Assembly (NCBI RefSeq): GCF_031432215.1
Contig: NZ_JAVKGN010000001.1
Coordinates: 248,001-312,000 of the forward strand
Direction of reading: 5' to 3'
Source of the DNA: Halodesulfurarchaeum sp. HSR-GB
GTDB taxonomy: Archaea > Halobacteriota > Halobacteria > Halobacteriales > Halobacteriaceae
Length of the DNA: 64,000 bases
In this document: piece after piece, positions 1 to 6,994 of the stretch
Numbering within the stretch: the first letter of the stretch is position 1
Layout: each line of letters opens with the position of its first letter
Made by a program: the position numbers and the translations under genes
The notes under the pieces: model-generated
Told to the model about the DNA's origin: nothing
The model's input: the letters and a program-made list of their open reading frames with translations, nothing else
Database searches by the model: none

Positions 1-191
1 TTGTGCTGTTTGAACGGCACGGACTGCTCGCCGGCCGCCACCGCTTCGAGGTACGCTTCGGCCTCCTCGACGGTCCGCCCTTTGATGGCACGGGCGATGG
101 CCTTGCTGTGCTTCAGGCTCATAGGCCGATCGCGGAGCATCCCCTTCGCGGAGGACTCCGGATCGACGTCGACGCTGTAACTGATTCCCAT
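1..191 (-). CDS. rpl22: Ribosomal protein uL22 (5' part only)
   Basis: Large-subunit protein that binds 23S rRNA and lines the peptide exit tunnel. The visible N-terminal 63 residues begin MGISYSVDVDPESSAK and run through the conserved stretch LKHSKAIARAIKGRT, typical of haloarchaeal L22; the rest lies beyond the left edge. It follows S19 in the usual archaeal order (S19-L22-S3). An ATG at 197 overlaps the S19 stop as ATGA and would add two residues; I prefer 191 because haloarchaeal homologues start MGISYSV. It belongs to the long minus-strand ribosomal operon whose promoter lies near 4.28 kb. Confidence 0.95.
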   Translation of the reverse strand, partial: MGISYSVDVDPESSAKGMLRDRPMSLKHSKAIARAIKGRTVEEAEAYLEAVAAGEQSVPFKQH

Positions 192-193
192 GC

Positions 194-616
194 TCATTTC
201 AGTGGCACGAACTTCGAAGAGCGGGTCGCGCCGATGCCCGCCTGCCCGTGCTCGACCTGTGTCCGGGTCTGCTGGAACTCGCCGAGGTAGTGCCCGAGCA
301 TCTCGGGTTCGACCTTGACGCGTTCGAAGCTCTGTCCGGTGTACACGGCAAACGTCAGGCCCACGAACTCCGGAACCACCGGCATATCACGCAGGTGGGT
401 CCGGATCGGGTCGTCGGCCGTCTGTTCGGGTTCAGCGTCTCGCGCCTCGGCGAGCAACTTCTCGTGTTCCGTGGACAGGCCACGGGTGATAGTTCGCCGC
501 TGTCGTGCGGGAAGCAGTTCCGCGACCTCCTCGAGAGCCATCTCCTGCAACTCCTCTAGTTCGTAGCCGCGATAGGTGAATGCCTCGTCCTCGCGGCCGG
601 TGCGTAGTTCGCTCAT
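194..616 (-). CDS. rps19: Ribosomal protein uS19
   Basis: Small-subunit head protein of 140 residues, located near the A-site finger. The start at 616 gives [20 protein letters not shown]; the frame stays open upstream to 730, but that stretch overlaps L2 and is not like the family. The C-terminal half carries the family signature around [20 protein letters not shown] and ends SSKFVPLK, as in archaeal S19. It starts 1 nt after the L2 stop and overlaps the possible upstream L22 start by 4 nt, so it is translationally coupled within the operon. Confidence 0.97.
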   Translation of the reverse strand: MSELRTGREDEAFTYRGYELEELQEMALEEVAELLPARQRRTITRGLSTEHEKLLAEARDAEPEQTADDPIRTHLRDMPVVPEFVGLTFAVYTGQSFERVKVEPEMLGHYLGEFQQTRTQVEHGQAGIGATRSSKFVPLK

Positions 617-617
617 G

Positions 618-1337
618 TTAGTTCCCTCCGCGGCCGGTTCGTCGTGATCCGATGTCGCCGACCTTGCGACCCGGCGGGGCGTTCTTCGAGACGCTCTTCG
701 GGCGTCCCGGGTGCTGTCGGCCGCCACCACCGAACGGGTGGTCGACGGCGTTCATCGCGACCCCGCGAACCCGCGGCCACTTCGTGCCGCGGGATTTCAT
801 TTTGTGATGTTTCTTCCCTGCCTTGACGAAGGGCTTCTCGGTCCGACCGCCACCGGCGACGACGCCGATGGTCGCCCGGCAGTCCGGGGAGAGCCGTTTG
901 ACCTCGTCACTCGGGAGCTTGACGACCGTCGCGTCCCGTTCGTGGGTGACCAGGTCGGCGCTGACCCCGGAGGCCCGGGCGTACTTCCCGCCGTCGCCCG
1001 GCTGGGCTTCGACGTTGACGATCGGAACCCCTTCGGGGATCTCCGCCAGGGGCAGCGTGTTGCCCGGTTCGATGGCGGCGGAGACGCCGACCTCGATCCG
1101 GTCGCCGACCCCGATCCCTTCCGGCGCCAGGACCAGTCGCTCGTCGCCGTCTTCGAAGGCAACGCGAGCGACGGGGGCACTCCGGGCGGGGTCGTGTTCG
1201 ATGTCCGTGACCTCGCCGACGAGGAGATCGCCCTCCTCCTCGACCTTGTGGGAGAGTTCCGCTTTGTACCGATGGGAGGGGGCCCGGAACGTCGAGGTCC
1301 CGCGGCCGCGTCGTTGTCCCTGAATGCGTCGTCCCAT
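618..1337 (-). CDS. rpl2: Ribosomal protein uL2
   Basis: A 239-residue large-subunit protein needed for subunit joining and for shaping the peptidyl-transferase centre. The start [20 protein letters not shown] is the archaeal type without the bacterial N-terminal extension. The signature [20 protein letters not shown], with the conserved His of the peptidyl-transferase region, lies near residues 192-211. The tail is very basic ([17 protein letters not shown]), as expected for rRNA binding. It sits between L23 (1 nt upstream) and S19 (1 nt downstream). Confidence 0.98.
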   Translation of the reverse strand: MGRRIQGQRRGRGTSTFRAPSHRYKAELSHKVEEEGDLLVGEVTDIEHDPARSAPVARVAFEDGDERLVLAPEGIGVGDRIEVGVSAAIEPGNTLPLAEIPEGVPIVNVEAQPGDGGKYARASGVSADLVTHERDATVVKLPSDEVKRLSPDCRATIGVVAGGGRTEKPFVKAGKKHHKMKSRGTKWPRVRGVAMNAVDHPFGGGGRQHPGRPKSVSKNAPPGRKVGDIGSRRTGRGGN

Positions 1338-1338
1338 C

Positions 1339-1593
1339 TCAGAACACCCCGATTCTGGAGGCGACGTCCTGTGCGTCGTCGTCCTCCGAGAGCGTCACGA
1401 TTGCTTTCTTCGTCCCGTTCATGGTGATCATCGTGTTGACGTCCAGTACGGACACGTCATAGCGGTCCTCGACCTCGTCGCGAACCGCCGGCTTCGTCGC
1501 GTCCATGTCGACGACGAACTGGAGCTTGTTGTCGAAGTCCATCGCGTTCATCGCCTTCTCGGTCACGAGGGGGTGGTCGATGACGTCGCTCAT
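1339..1593 (-). CDS. rpl23: Ribosomal protein uL23
   Basis: Short archaeal L23 (84 residues), a 23S rRNA binder beside the peptide exit where SRP docks. It starts MSDVIDHPLVTEKAMNAMD, and VTEKAM is the family signature. DRYDVSVLDVNTMIT and the C-terminal VTLSEDDDAQDVASRIGVF match haloarchaeal homologues. The ATG overlaps the L4 stop by 4 nt, a sign of tight translational coupling. There is no bacterial-type loop extension. Confidence 0.96.
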   Translation of the reverse strand: MSDVIDHPLVTEKAMNAMDFDNKLQFVVDMDATKPAVRDEVEDRYDVSVLDVNTMITMNGTKKAIVTLSEDDDAQDVASRIGVF

Positions 1594-2339
1594 CGGTCTG
1601 CCACCTCCGCGAGGCCGCTTTCGGTGAAGACGGTGAGCCGACCGACCTCGCCACCGGGGGCCAGGTCCTCGGCGTTGACCTCCCGACCGGTCGCCACGGT
1701 GACGCCGGCCAGGTTGCGGGCGGCCCGCGAGGGACCGCTCTCACTGGAGGTGACCACGAGGACCGAGCTAGGACGCCGGTACTTGCGGCCACGGCGCTTG
1801 CCCTGGCCAGCCCGGATGGATCGTCCCTCGTCGGCGCGCTCGATGTCGGCCCCGAGGCCCACGGCCTCGAGGGTGGCGAGTGCCTCCTGGGTCTTCTGCA
1901 TGTCCTCGAAGTCGTCCTCGAGAACGATCGGGAGGGTCTCGGCGTCGAACTGGTGACCACGTTCGGCGACCAGTTCGGGATCCGTCGTCGCCGCGATGGC
2001 GCTGCGGACCGCTGTCTTTCGCTCCTTGTCGTTGATGGTTCGCGTGCGATCCTTCTCGGCTTTCGGCGGGTGGGCCGTGCGGCCCCCGACGGTGTGGGGA
2101 ACCCGAACGCCCTGTCCCTCCGAGCGCGGCACGTGGGCCATCCCACGACCGCTCCCGAAGGACTCGCCGGACGTTCGCATCCCGGCGTACTCGTCGGCAC
2201 CGTAGTCCTGTCGACGGTTGGCCTGGGCGGCAGTCACAGCCTGCCGGACGAGGTCCGGTCGGACTGGCTCGTCGAAGACCGTCGGTAGCTCGACGGTCTC
2301 GACTTCCTCGCCGTCCAGGTCTCTGAGTGGTACCTGCAT
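1590..2339 (-). CDS. rpl4: Ribosomal protein uL4
   Basis: Large-subunit protein L4, 249 residues, archaeal L4/L1e type. The start MQVPLRDLDGEEVETVELP is conserved. The long loop that enters the exit tunnel is the basic, glycine-rich stretch around residues 50-90 (MRTSGESFGSGRGMAHVPRS, then HTVGGRTAHPPKAEK). GQGKRRGRKYRRPSSVLVV near 180 is a second rRNA-binding patch. Only 3 nt separate it from L3, and it overlaps L23 by 4 nt. Confidence 0.97.
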   Translation of the reverse strand: MQVPLRDLDGEEVETVELPTVFDEPVRPDLVRQAVTAAQANRRQDYGADEYAGMRTSGESFGSGRGMAHVPRSEGQGVRVPHTVGGRTAHPPKAEKDRTRTINDKERKTAVRSAIAATTDPELVAERGHQFDAETLPIVLEDDFEDMQKTQEALATLEAVGLGADIERADEGRSIRAGQGKRRGRKYRRPSSVLVVTSSESGPSRAARNLAGVTVATGREVNAEDLAPGGEVGRLTVFTESGLAEVADR

Positions 2340-2342
2340 GGT

Positions 2343-3356
2343 TTATCCTTGGTTCGAGGCGGTGCTCACGTGCCGCACCTCGGGATCGAGACGCGGCGAC
2401 TGGTTCGGCCGTACAGCCGGCCGGAACCGCACCAGGCGCTTCTCCGGACCGGGAACCGATCCTTCGATGAGCGCGTACGGGCCCTCGATTTCGCCGTAGT
2501 TGGGGAAGCCACCGTCGACGGTGACATCGTCCTCGTCGCCGAATTCGAGGAGCCGCTTGTTGAGTTCAGTTCGCTGGTGGTAGCCGGTCTGCCCCTGCTG
2601 GGGGACCGTCGAGCGAACGCGTGAGGGGTTCCACGGGCCGAGGTTGCCGATCCGGCGACGCCAGCCCTGTCGGGCGTGTTTGCCCTTTCGCTTCTGGACA
2701 CCCCAGCGCTTGACGGGCCCCTGCAGGCCCTTGCCCTTGGTGACGCCCGCGACGTCGAGGAACTCGCCGGCGCGGAACACGTCGCCGAATTCGAAGGCCC
2801 CCTCGGCATCGAGGAGGTCGAGGGCGAACTCCACGCGGTCGCCGATCGTGCCGCCGCCGACGCGATTCTCCATCACGTCGGGCTTCTTGCGCGGCACGCT
2901 CGGCACCTCGGCGGGAACCGTATAGGAGACGACGCGCACGTCGTCGACGGATCCGTCTTCGAGGGCCGCAGTCAGTGTGTCTCTGTTCTCGTCCTGTGCA
3001 CCGTCCGGTAGGGAGACAGCTCGATCGAGGTCGGGATGGGCGTTCTCGGCCCAGACCTCAGTGAGGGGACGTTTCCCGTAAGCCGTGTCTTCGTACGCAC
3101 GCACGGCTGCTACGCGCATGGGCGGGGTCTCCACGACGGTTACGGGCACGGTCGTCTCCATGCCTTCGGTCGCGGAATTGGCCTGGTCGTCGATCATGAC
3201 GACGTGGGACATGCCTGCTTTGTAGCCGGCAAATCCCTGCAGGCCCACCTGCCCGTCGTCGTCGGGCCACGAGCCGAATCGTGGCACGACGCTCTGAGCG
3301 CGCTTGCGGGGGCTGAACCCCATCGAGCCTTTTCGTGGTCGGTTTGGTTGTGGCAT
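2343..3356 (-). CDS. rpl3: Ribosomal protein uL3
   Basis: Large-subunit protein L3, 337 residues, near the normal archaeal length. It starts MPQPNRPRKGSMGFSPRKRA; SMGFSPRKRA is a strongly conserved archaeal/eukaryal N-terminal motif. The W-finger region that reaches the peptidyl-transferase centre is seen around RWGVQKRKGKHARQGWRRRI, followed by GNLGPWNPSRVRSTVPQQGQ and GYHQRTELNKRLLEFG. It is the first true ribosomal gene of the operon; the SPOUT methylase gene ends 4 nt upstream. Confidence 0.98.
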   Translation of the reverse strand: MPQPNRPRKGSMGFSPRKRAQSVVPRFGSWPDDDGQVGLQGFAGYKAGMSHVVMIDDQANSATEGMETTVPVTVVETPPMRVAAVRAYEDTAYGKRPLTEVWAENAHPDLDRAVSLPDGAQDENRDTLTAALEDGSVDDVRVVSYTVPAEVPSVPRKKPDVMENRVGGGTIGDRVEFALDLLDAEGAFEFGDVFRAGEFLDVAGVTKGKGLQGPVKRWGVQKRKGKHARQGWRRRIGNLGPWNPSRVRSTVPQQGQTGYHQRTELNKRLLEFGDEDDVTVDGGFPNYGEIEGPYALIEGSVPGPEKRLVRFRPAVRPNQSPRLDPEVRHVSTASNQG

Positions 3357-3360
3357 CGTA

Positions 3361-4227
3361 TCACTCCGTGAGCGTCAGGTGAGCGAGGGTCGCGAACATC
3401 GCCTCCTCGGTTCGAACGACCTCGCTGCCCTGGTCCGGGATAGTATTCAGCCAGGCGTCGAATCCGGCCGGTGAGTCGGTGGGACGGGTCTCGCTGTCCA
3501 TCGGGGGGCCCGAATCGGCCGCCAGTTCGCCCGGATCGAATCCGAGCATCGCCGGCAGGCCACGACCCGGGGCCCCAAACGCGACGGTCAGTCCGTCCTC
3601 GACGCCCTGGGTCGCTACCTCGGCCGCCATGGACGCCGTCAACGGCGTGCCGTGACGAGAGGTACCGACCCGGAGTCCGGCGTCGGGACGACCGAGAGCG
3701 TCCCGGAGGTCCACGCGCTCGACGCCAAAGCCCGGAAGGGGCTCGGCCACGAGCTTCGCGCGGACCGGTCGTCGCGAAGAGACCCTGATGGTCACGCGTT
3801 CTCCCTCCGCCACGTCCATACCGGGTGGCGTGTGGAGGGAGACCGGGTGTTGCAGTCCGCAATTGACCCGAACGCGCCCGTCAGATCCGACCTGGGTCAC
3901 TACTCCCTGACGTAACGACCCCGAACCGCTCGATTCGGAGCCGGTCCATGCCGAGAGACGGAGCGGGGGAAGCACACCAGCGTACTCCAGTTCGTCCCGC
4001 GTCCCGAATACCTCCTTTCGGAGGTAGGGCGGTGTCGCGGCGTACCGGAGGACCGTCTCGACGAACCCGCCGCCCCATCGATTTTCCCCCTCGGGGTCCG
4101 GAAAGACCTCGAGGCGGTCAGCCCGGAAGACCGCCGCCGCCCGGGCGACGTACCCCAACTTGAGGGTCGCCGTCCGTTTGTCGGTGGTCTCCCGGACGAG
4201 GGACGACGGCACGAGTACACTGATCAT
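3361..4227 (-). CDS. SPOUT-class RNA methyltransferase-like protein (DUF171 family)
   Basis: A 288-residue protein of the archaeal/eukaryal family annotated as putative RNA (uridine-N3) methyltransferase, SPOUT fold. I start it at 4227 (MISVLVPSSLVRETTDKRTA); the frame is open to 4293, but that extension covers the operon promoter. The C-terminal half holds the likely SAM-binding knot: SRHGTPLTASMAA (about residues 190-202) and LTVAFGAPGRGLPAMLGFDP (about 211-230). The middle resembles an OB-fold insertion (GVVTQVGSDGRVRVNCGL). It is the promoter-proximal gene before L3, a common archaeal arrangement suggesting an rRNA target. Family assignment is firm; the precise target is unknown. Confidence 0.8.
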   Translation of the reverse strand: MISVLVPSSLVRETTDKRTATLKLGYVARAAAVFRADRLEVFPDPEGENRWGGGFVETVLRYAATPPYLRKEVFGTRDELEYAGVLPPLRLSAWTGSESSGSGSLRQGVVTQVGSDGRVRVNCGLQHPVSLHTPPGMDVAEGERVTIRVSSRRPVRAKLVAEPLPGFGVERVDLRDALGRPDAGLRVGTSRHGTPLTASMAAEVATQGVEDGLTVAFGAPGRGLPAMLGFDPGELAADSGPPMDSETRPTDSPAGFDAWLNTIPDQGSEVVRTEEAMFATLAHLTLTE

Positions 4228-4261
4228 GCCGGCCCGCGTCCGCGTCTCGCCATGAGACTGT

Positions 4262-4295
4262 AGGCATCTTTTTCGACTCGCCCATATAAGCATGG
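4262..4295 (-). promoter_or_regulatory. Promoter of the SPOUT-L3-L4-L23-L2-S19-L22 operon
   Basis: On the minus strand CTTATATG (4290-4283) looks like a haloarchaeal TATA box. Initiation about 25 nt downstream, near 4262, would leave a leader of about 35 nt before the ATG at 4227. It is the only clear TATA-like element before the operon. The exact start site is inferred. Confidence 0.5.
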
Positions 4296-4440
4296 CGTTT
4301 CAATCCGCGAGTGTGCGTCGGTTTGACGTACGTTTTCGGACGTTTCGGGGTGTTTTGGAGCCGGTCGAAATCCTGGGTCCTGTTCGGGGCGGGCACTCGT
4401 CGCCGAACGAAGTATGTGGTTGGAACACATACACGTTCGT

Positions 4441-4659
4441 ATGTTGCCCCTCCAGGTTCCCGGCGGGATGGAGCTGCTAATCGTCCTGCTCCTCTTTGTC
4501 CTGCCACTCGTGGTGATCGTCGGCCTGCTCATCATTCTGAAACGCATGCTCACCGGGGACAACGTCGACGAGGAGCGGATCGACGAACTCGAATCGGAGC
4601 TGGAGGACCTGGAGCGGACCGTCGAACGGTTGCAAGCGGAGCGAAGCGACGGGGAGTGA
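4441..4659 (+). CDS. Small membrane protein with coiled-coil tail
   Basis: A 72-residue protein of unknown function. One strongly hydrophobic helix (ELLIVLLLFVLPLVVIVGLL, about residues 11-30) is followed by a charged heptad-like tail (DELESELEDLERTVERLQAE) that should form a coiled coil in the cytoplasm. Starts are possible at 4441 (MLPLQVPGGMELL) and 4468 (MELLIVLL); I chose 4441 because PGG before the membrane helix recurs in small haloarchaeal membrane proteins. It stands alone between the divergent ribosomal operon and tRNA-Gly. The shape resembles TatA/PspB-like peptides, but nothing in the sequence proves such a role. Confidence 0.6.
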   Translation: MLPLQVPGGMELLIVLLLFVLPLVVIVGLLIILKRMLTGDNVDEERIDELESELEDLERTVERLQAERSDGE

Positions 4660-4716
4660 GCCCCTCGATTCGAAAGGGTTTTTCCCGTGGCTCACTCAGA
4701 GACAGTTGCAAGGCCT

Positions 4717-4787
4717 GCGCTGGTAGTGTAGTGGTATCACGTGACCTTGCCATGGTCACAACCGGGGTTCAAATCCCCGCCAGCGCA
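4717..4787 (+). tRNA. tRNA-Gly (anticodon GCC)
   Basis: A 71-nt tRNA gene. The acceptor stem GCGCTGG pairs with CCAGCGC, and the discriminator is A at 4787. D arm: GTGTAGTGGTATCAC. Anticodon stem TGACC/GGTCA with loop TTGCCAT, giving anticodon GCC. T stem CGGGG/CCCCG with loop TTCAAAT. CCA is not encoded (CTT follows) and there is no intron. It heads an array of four further copies of its own 3' end, extending to 5360. Confidence 0.95.
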
Positions 4788-4870
4788 CTTCTCAATTACA
4801 TCGACACCGAGCGACCCGCAGGTGTCGCTCGGTTCGATTTGCGGCCGTGAATGCGGAGGGATTTGAATCA
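4766..4870 (+). repeat. 105-bp exact duplication, copy 1
   Basis: It runs from the tRNA-Gly T arm through a spacer with the inverted repeat CGAGCGAC/GTCGCTCG to GGGATTTGAATCA. It is identical over 105 bp to 5152-5256. Exact identity in non-coding DNA implies a recent duplication or gene conversion, or strong constraint. Confidence 0.95.
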
Positions 4871-5072
4871 GGGAACGAGCGGAGCGAAGTGACCGTGGTT
4901 CAAATCCCCGCCAGCGCACTTCTCAGAAACGTTCACCGGCGAGCGACCAGCTTGCTGTGTCGCGAGCCGTGAACTCGGGTGATGAATGCGGCTGGGATTT
5001 GAACCCTATCAGGCGCGCGCAGCGGAGCGAGCACGGCTGATTTCGGTTCAAATCCCCGCCAGCGCACTCCCA

Positions 5073-5123
5073 CTTTTTCCGAGGGGCTGCGGAGCAGCCC
5101 CTCGCAAAAACTTGGGGAAAAAG
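5073..5123. repeat. Nested hairpin inside the tRNA-Gly array
   Basis: The outer arms CTTTTTCC (5073-5080) and GGAAAAAG (5116-5123) are perfect complements. They enclose GAGGGGCTGC-GGA-GCAGCCCCTC (from 5081), a 10-bp hairpin with a GGA triloop. This interval is the only one in the array without the inverted T-arm motif. Confidence 0.7.
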
Positions 5124-5151
5124 ACCGCTATCGGCTGTGAAGGTCTATTTC

Positions 5152-5256
5152 GGTTCAAATCCCCGCCAGCGCACTTCTCAATTACATCGACACCGAGCGA
5201 CCCGCAGGTGTCGCTCGGTTCGATTTGCGGCCGTGAATGCGGAGGGATTTGAATCA
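5152..5256 (+). repeat. 105-bp exact duplication, copy 2
   Basis: Second copy of the 105-bp unit at 4766-4870. The sequences diverge at once on both sides (G versus C just upstream; GGG versus CGC just downstream), so the unit boundaries are sharp. Confidence 0.95.
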
Positions 5257-5372
5257 CGCAAATCCGACTGGTGCGAGACGCGAGCGAAGCGAGTGGCTCG
5301 CAATGTGAGCGGTGAAACCGCGAATAGGGAGGATTTGCAATCGGGTTCAAATCCCCGCCAATAGCGGCCCAG

Positions 5373-6290
5373 TCACAGGAAAAGCCCGGGTTCGACCGTC
5401 ACGAACACCACCCCGATCACCACGAGCACCGCACCCAGGACGATCCCACGCGTGACCCGTTCGAGGTCCTTGAGGAAGAAATAGGCGAAGACGGTGGTGA
5501 AAAGCGGGGCCGTCGAGGCCAACGACTCCACGATGGCCACTCGCCCGGCCGGAAGCGCGAGCGCCCCGAACATCGAGAGCAGGGCGACGGCGGTGAGGAC
5601 GCCACTCCCGGCGAAGTAGAGGTAGGAACGGCGTTCTGCCGACCGAAAGCCGGCAGTCCCACTGACCGCGGCATAGCCCAGAAAGACGAGCAGGGCCCCG
5701 GCCTCGTTGAGCGCGACGGCCTGCAGCACGTCCGCGCCGTCGGTTCCAAGCCCCAGCCGTCGGAGCACGTTCCCGAAGGCAAAGAGCGTGCCCGAGGCGA
5801 GCGGGTAGGCCAGATCCCGGGTCTCCCAGCCGGAGATGTCACCGCCTTTCGAGAGGCTGAGAATCGCCAGGCCCGCGACGAGGACGACGATCCCCACGCC
5901 GGTCGCGAGCGAGACAGGTTCGCCGAGCAGTCCGAAAGCGAGGGCCGTCGCGAACAGCGGTCGGGCGCTGACGACGGCGCTGTTGATGCTCGCCCCCACC
6001 CGGTCGACACCGACGAAGATGGCCAGCCGACCCAGGGCCGTTCCAGTCATACCGGCGAAGAGAAAGAGCCCCGCCACGGCCAGGTCGAGTCCGGCCAACA
6101 GCGCCGGGCCACGGAGCAGGAGCAACGCCAGGACGAAAAGTGTGAGGTCCACGACGACCACCGTCAGCGACGCCTGGAGTGCAGTCCCCGAGAGGGACAT
6201 TCCGCGCTTGTCGAGCACGGGGGTGAATCCCCAGATGACCGCCGGAACGAACGCGAGGAGATAGACCGTGGCGTCGGGACCGAGAGCCAT
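5373..6290 (-). CDS. DMT/EamA-family transporter
   Basis: A 305-residue integral membrane protein with about ten hydrophobic helices and two tandem EamA-type halves (about residues 8-145 and 160-300), as in drug/metabolite transporters. The start MALGPDATVYLLAFVPAVIWGFTPV resembles the family N-terminus, with a helix-breaking WGF. The second half carries ESLASTAPLFTTVFAYFFLK, matching the conserved E-x-tail of EamA domains. The substrate cannot be told. It is transcribed alone, towards the tRNA-Gly array. Confidence 0.85.
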   Translation of the reverse strand: MALGPDATVYLLAFVPAVIWGFTPVLDKRGMSLSGTALQASLTVVVVDLTLFVLALLLLRGPALLAGLDLAVAGLFLFAGMTGTALGRLAIFVGVDRVGASINSAVVSARPLFATALAFGLLGEPVSLATGVGIVVLVAGLAILSLSKGGDISGWETRDLAYPLASGTLFAFGNVLRRLGLGTDGADVLQAVALNEAGALLVFLGYAAVSGTAGFRSAERRSYLYFAGSGVLTAVALLSMFGALALPAGRVAIVESLASTAPLFTTVFAYFFLKDLERVTRGIVLGAVLVVIGVVFVTVEPGLFL

Positions 6291-6339
6291 ACCGGCCCTC
6301 CGACCGACGGGCCCAAGAAGCCACCCGTTTGCCGACGAC

Positions 6340-6594
6340 TCAGTCCACCCGGGTGACGACGAGCGGCTGGGCTTCGTCCATCGGCACCTCGATCTGGAGG
6401 AACGATTCGTTCTCGGTGTCGTAAATCACCATGATGTCCTCGCCGGTGCAGAACATCTGGCAGGTCGCACAGGTGTACTTCTTCCCGGTCTCCAGCCCCG
6501 CGGCGATTTCCTGCAGTTCCTCGGCAGTCACGTCCTCGTCGCCGGTGAGCCGGTCGACGACCGATTCGAGTCTGGCCTGTGTGTCTTGTTCCAT
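6340..6594 (-). CDS. Small conserved protein with Cys motif
   Basis: An 84-residue acidic protein of unknown function. The start at 6594 gives MEQDTQARLESVVDRL; an in-frame upstream ATG at 6645 overlaps the probable promoter. A helical N-terminal half leads to CATCQMFC (about residues 42-49), a possible metal site, then beta-like segments (IMVIYDTENESFLQIEVP). I do not recognise a named family. It is divergent from the small membrane protein gene at 6700. Confidence 0.7.
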   Translation of the reverse strand: MEQDTQARLESVVDRLTGDEDVTAEELQEIAAGLETGKKYTCATCQMFCTGEDIMVIYDTENESFLQIEVPMDEAQPLVVTRVD

Positions 6595-6699
6595 GGTAAC
6601 ACTCGTATAGTAATTGGTTCTCTCACATGAAAACACTGATGCCACAATACGCGGGGAACGCGACGAACGGCTTTTCGTGCCGGGGGCAAAATCACCACT

Positions 6700-6945
6700 A
6701 TGTCGCAGTTGGGGATCGTCGATCTGTTCACGCTCGGTGGGACGCTTCTGTTCGCGCTCCCGATCGGCGTGTTCGGGCTTTCGCTTCTCGCCCGCGGGGA
6801 GTTGCTGTTGGGGCTCTTCGGAACGGGGGTGGCGGCTGGCCTCGTGGTGGTCGAGCGACTGCTTTGGACCCCGGAGGACCTACCCGGCGAGTTCCTCCAA
6901 TCGCTCGCCGATCGGATTGTCGAACGGCCGCCCGAGGATCGATAG
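6700..6945 (+). CDS. Small two-helix membrane protein (DUF7533-like)
   Basis: An 81-residue haloarchaeal-type membrane protein with two hydrophobic helices (about residues 8-30 and 33-52) and a short cytoplasmic tail ending LADRIVERPPEDR. It starts MSQLGIVDLFTLGGTLLFAL. A run of CTTTTC about 28 bp before the ATG could serve as the TATA element of a leaderless transcript. Function unknown; the DUF7533 label is from recall of similar haloarchaeal proteins, not a search. Confidence 0.65.
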   Translation: MSQLGIVDLFTLGGTLLFALPIGVFGLSLLARGELLLGLFGTGVAAGLVVVERLLWTPEDLPGEFLQSLADRIVERPPEDR

Positions 6946-6987
6946 AAAAAGCGGCCCAATTTGGGCCGAAGACCGCTTTCGGCGGTC
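6946..6987 (-). terminator. Two-hairpin terminator between convergent genes
   Basis: The arms CGGCCCAA (6952-6959) and TTGGGCCG (6961-6968) form one hairpin; GACCGC (6971-6976) and GCGGTC (6982-6987) form another. On the minus strand the hairpins are followed by CTTTTTC, a U-run suited to terminating the PGF-CTERM gene. Confidence 0.6.
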
Positions 6988-6994
6988 AGTCGTC

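Larger units (their letters stand above)
4766..5360 (+). repeat. Tandem array of tRNA-Gly 3'-end copies with hairpin-rich spacers
   Basis: The last 22 nt of tRNA-Gly (starting GGTTCAAATCCCC, ending AGCGCA) recur exactly at 4897-4918, 5045-5066 and 5152-5173. A 17-nt truncated copy lies at 5344-5360. Spacings are 131, 148, 107 and 192 bp. Three of the four intervals carry an inverted T-arm motif, GGGATTTGAA (4858, 4994, 5244), which can pair perfectly over 10 bp with TTCAAATCCC of the next copy. Nested stems lie inside the intervals. No coding gene is credible here; antisense ORFs are reverse translations of tRNA sequence. Confidence 0.9.

Noticed and set aside
4737-5350. Antisense ORFs across the tRNA-Gly array (starting MRWRGFEP and similar)
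   Set aside because: These are reverse translations of tRNA T-arm sequence and its copies, not proteins.
6340-6594. Reading the CATCQMFC protein as a rubredoxin or zinc ribbon
   Set aside because: Only one Cys cluster is present; a second CxxC pair needed for those folds is missing.
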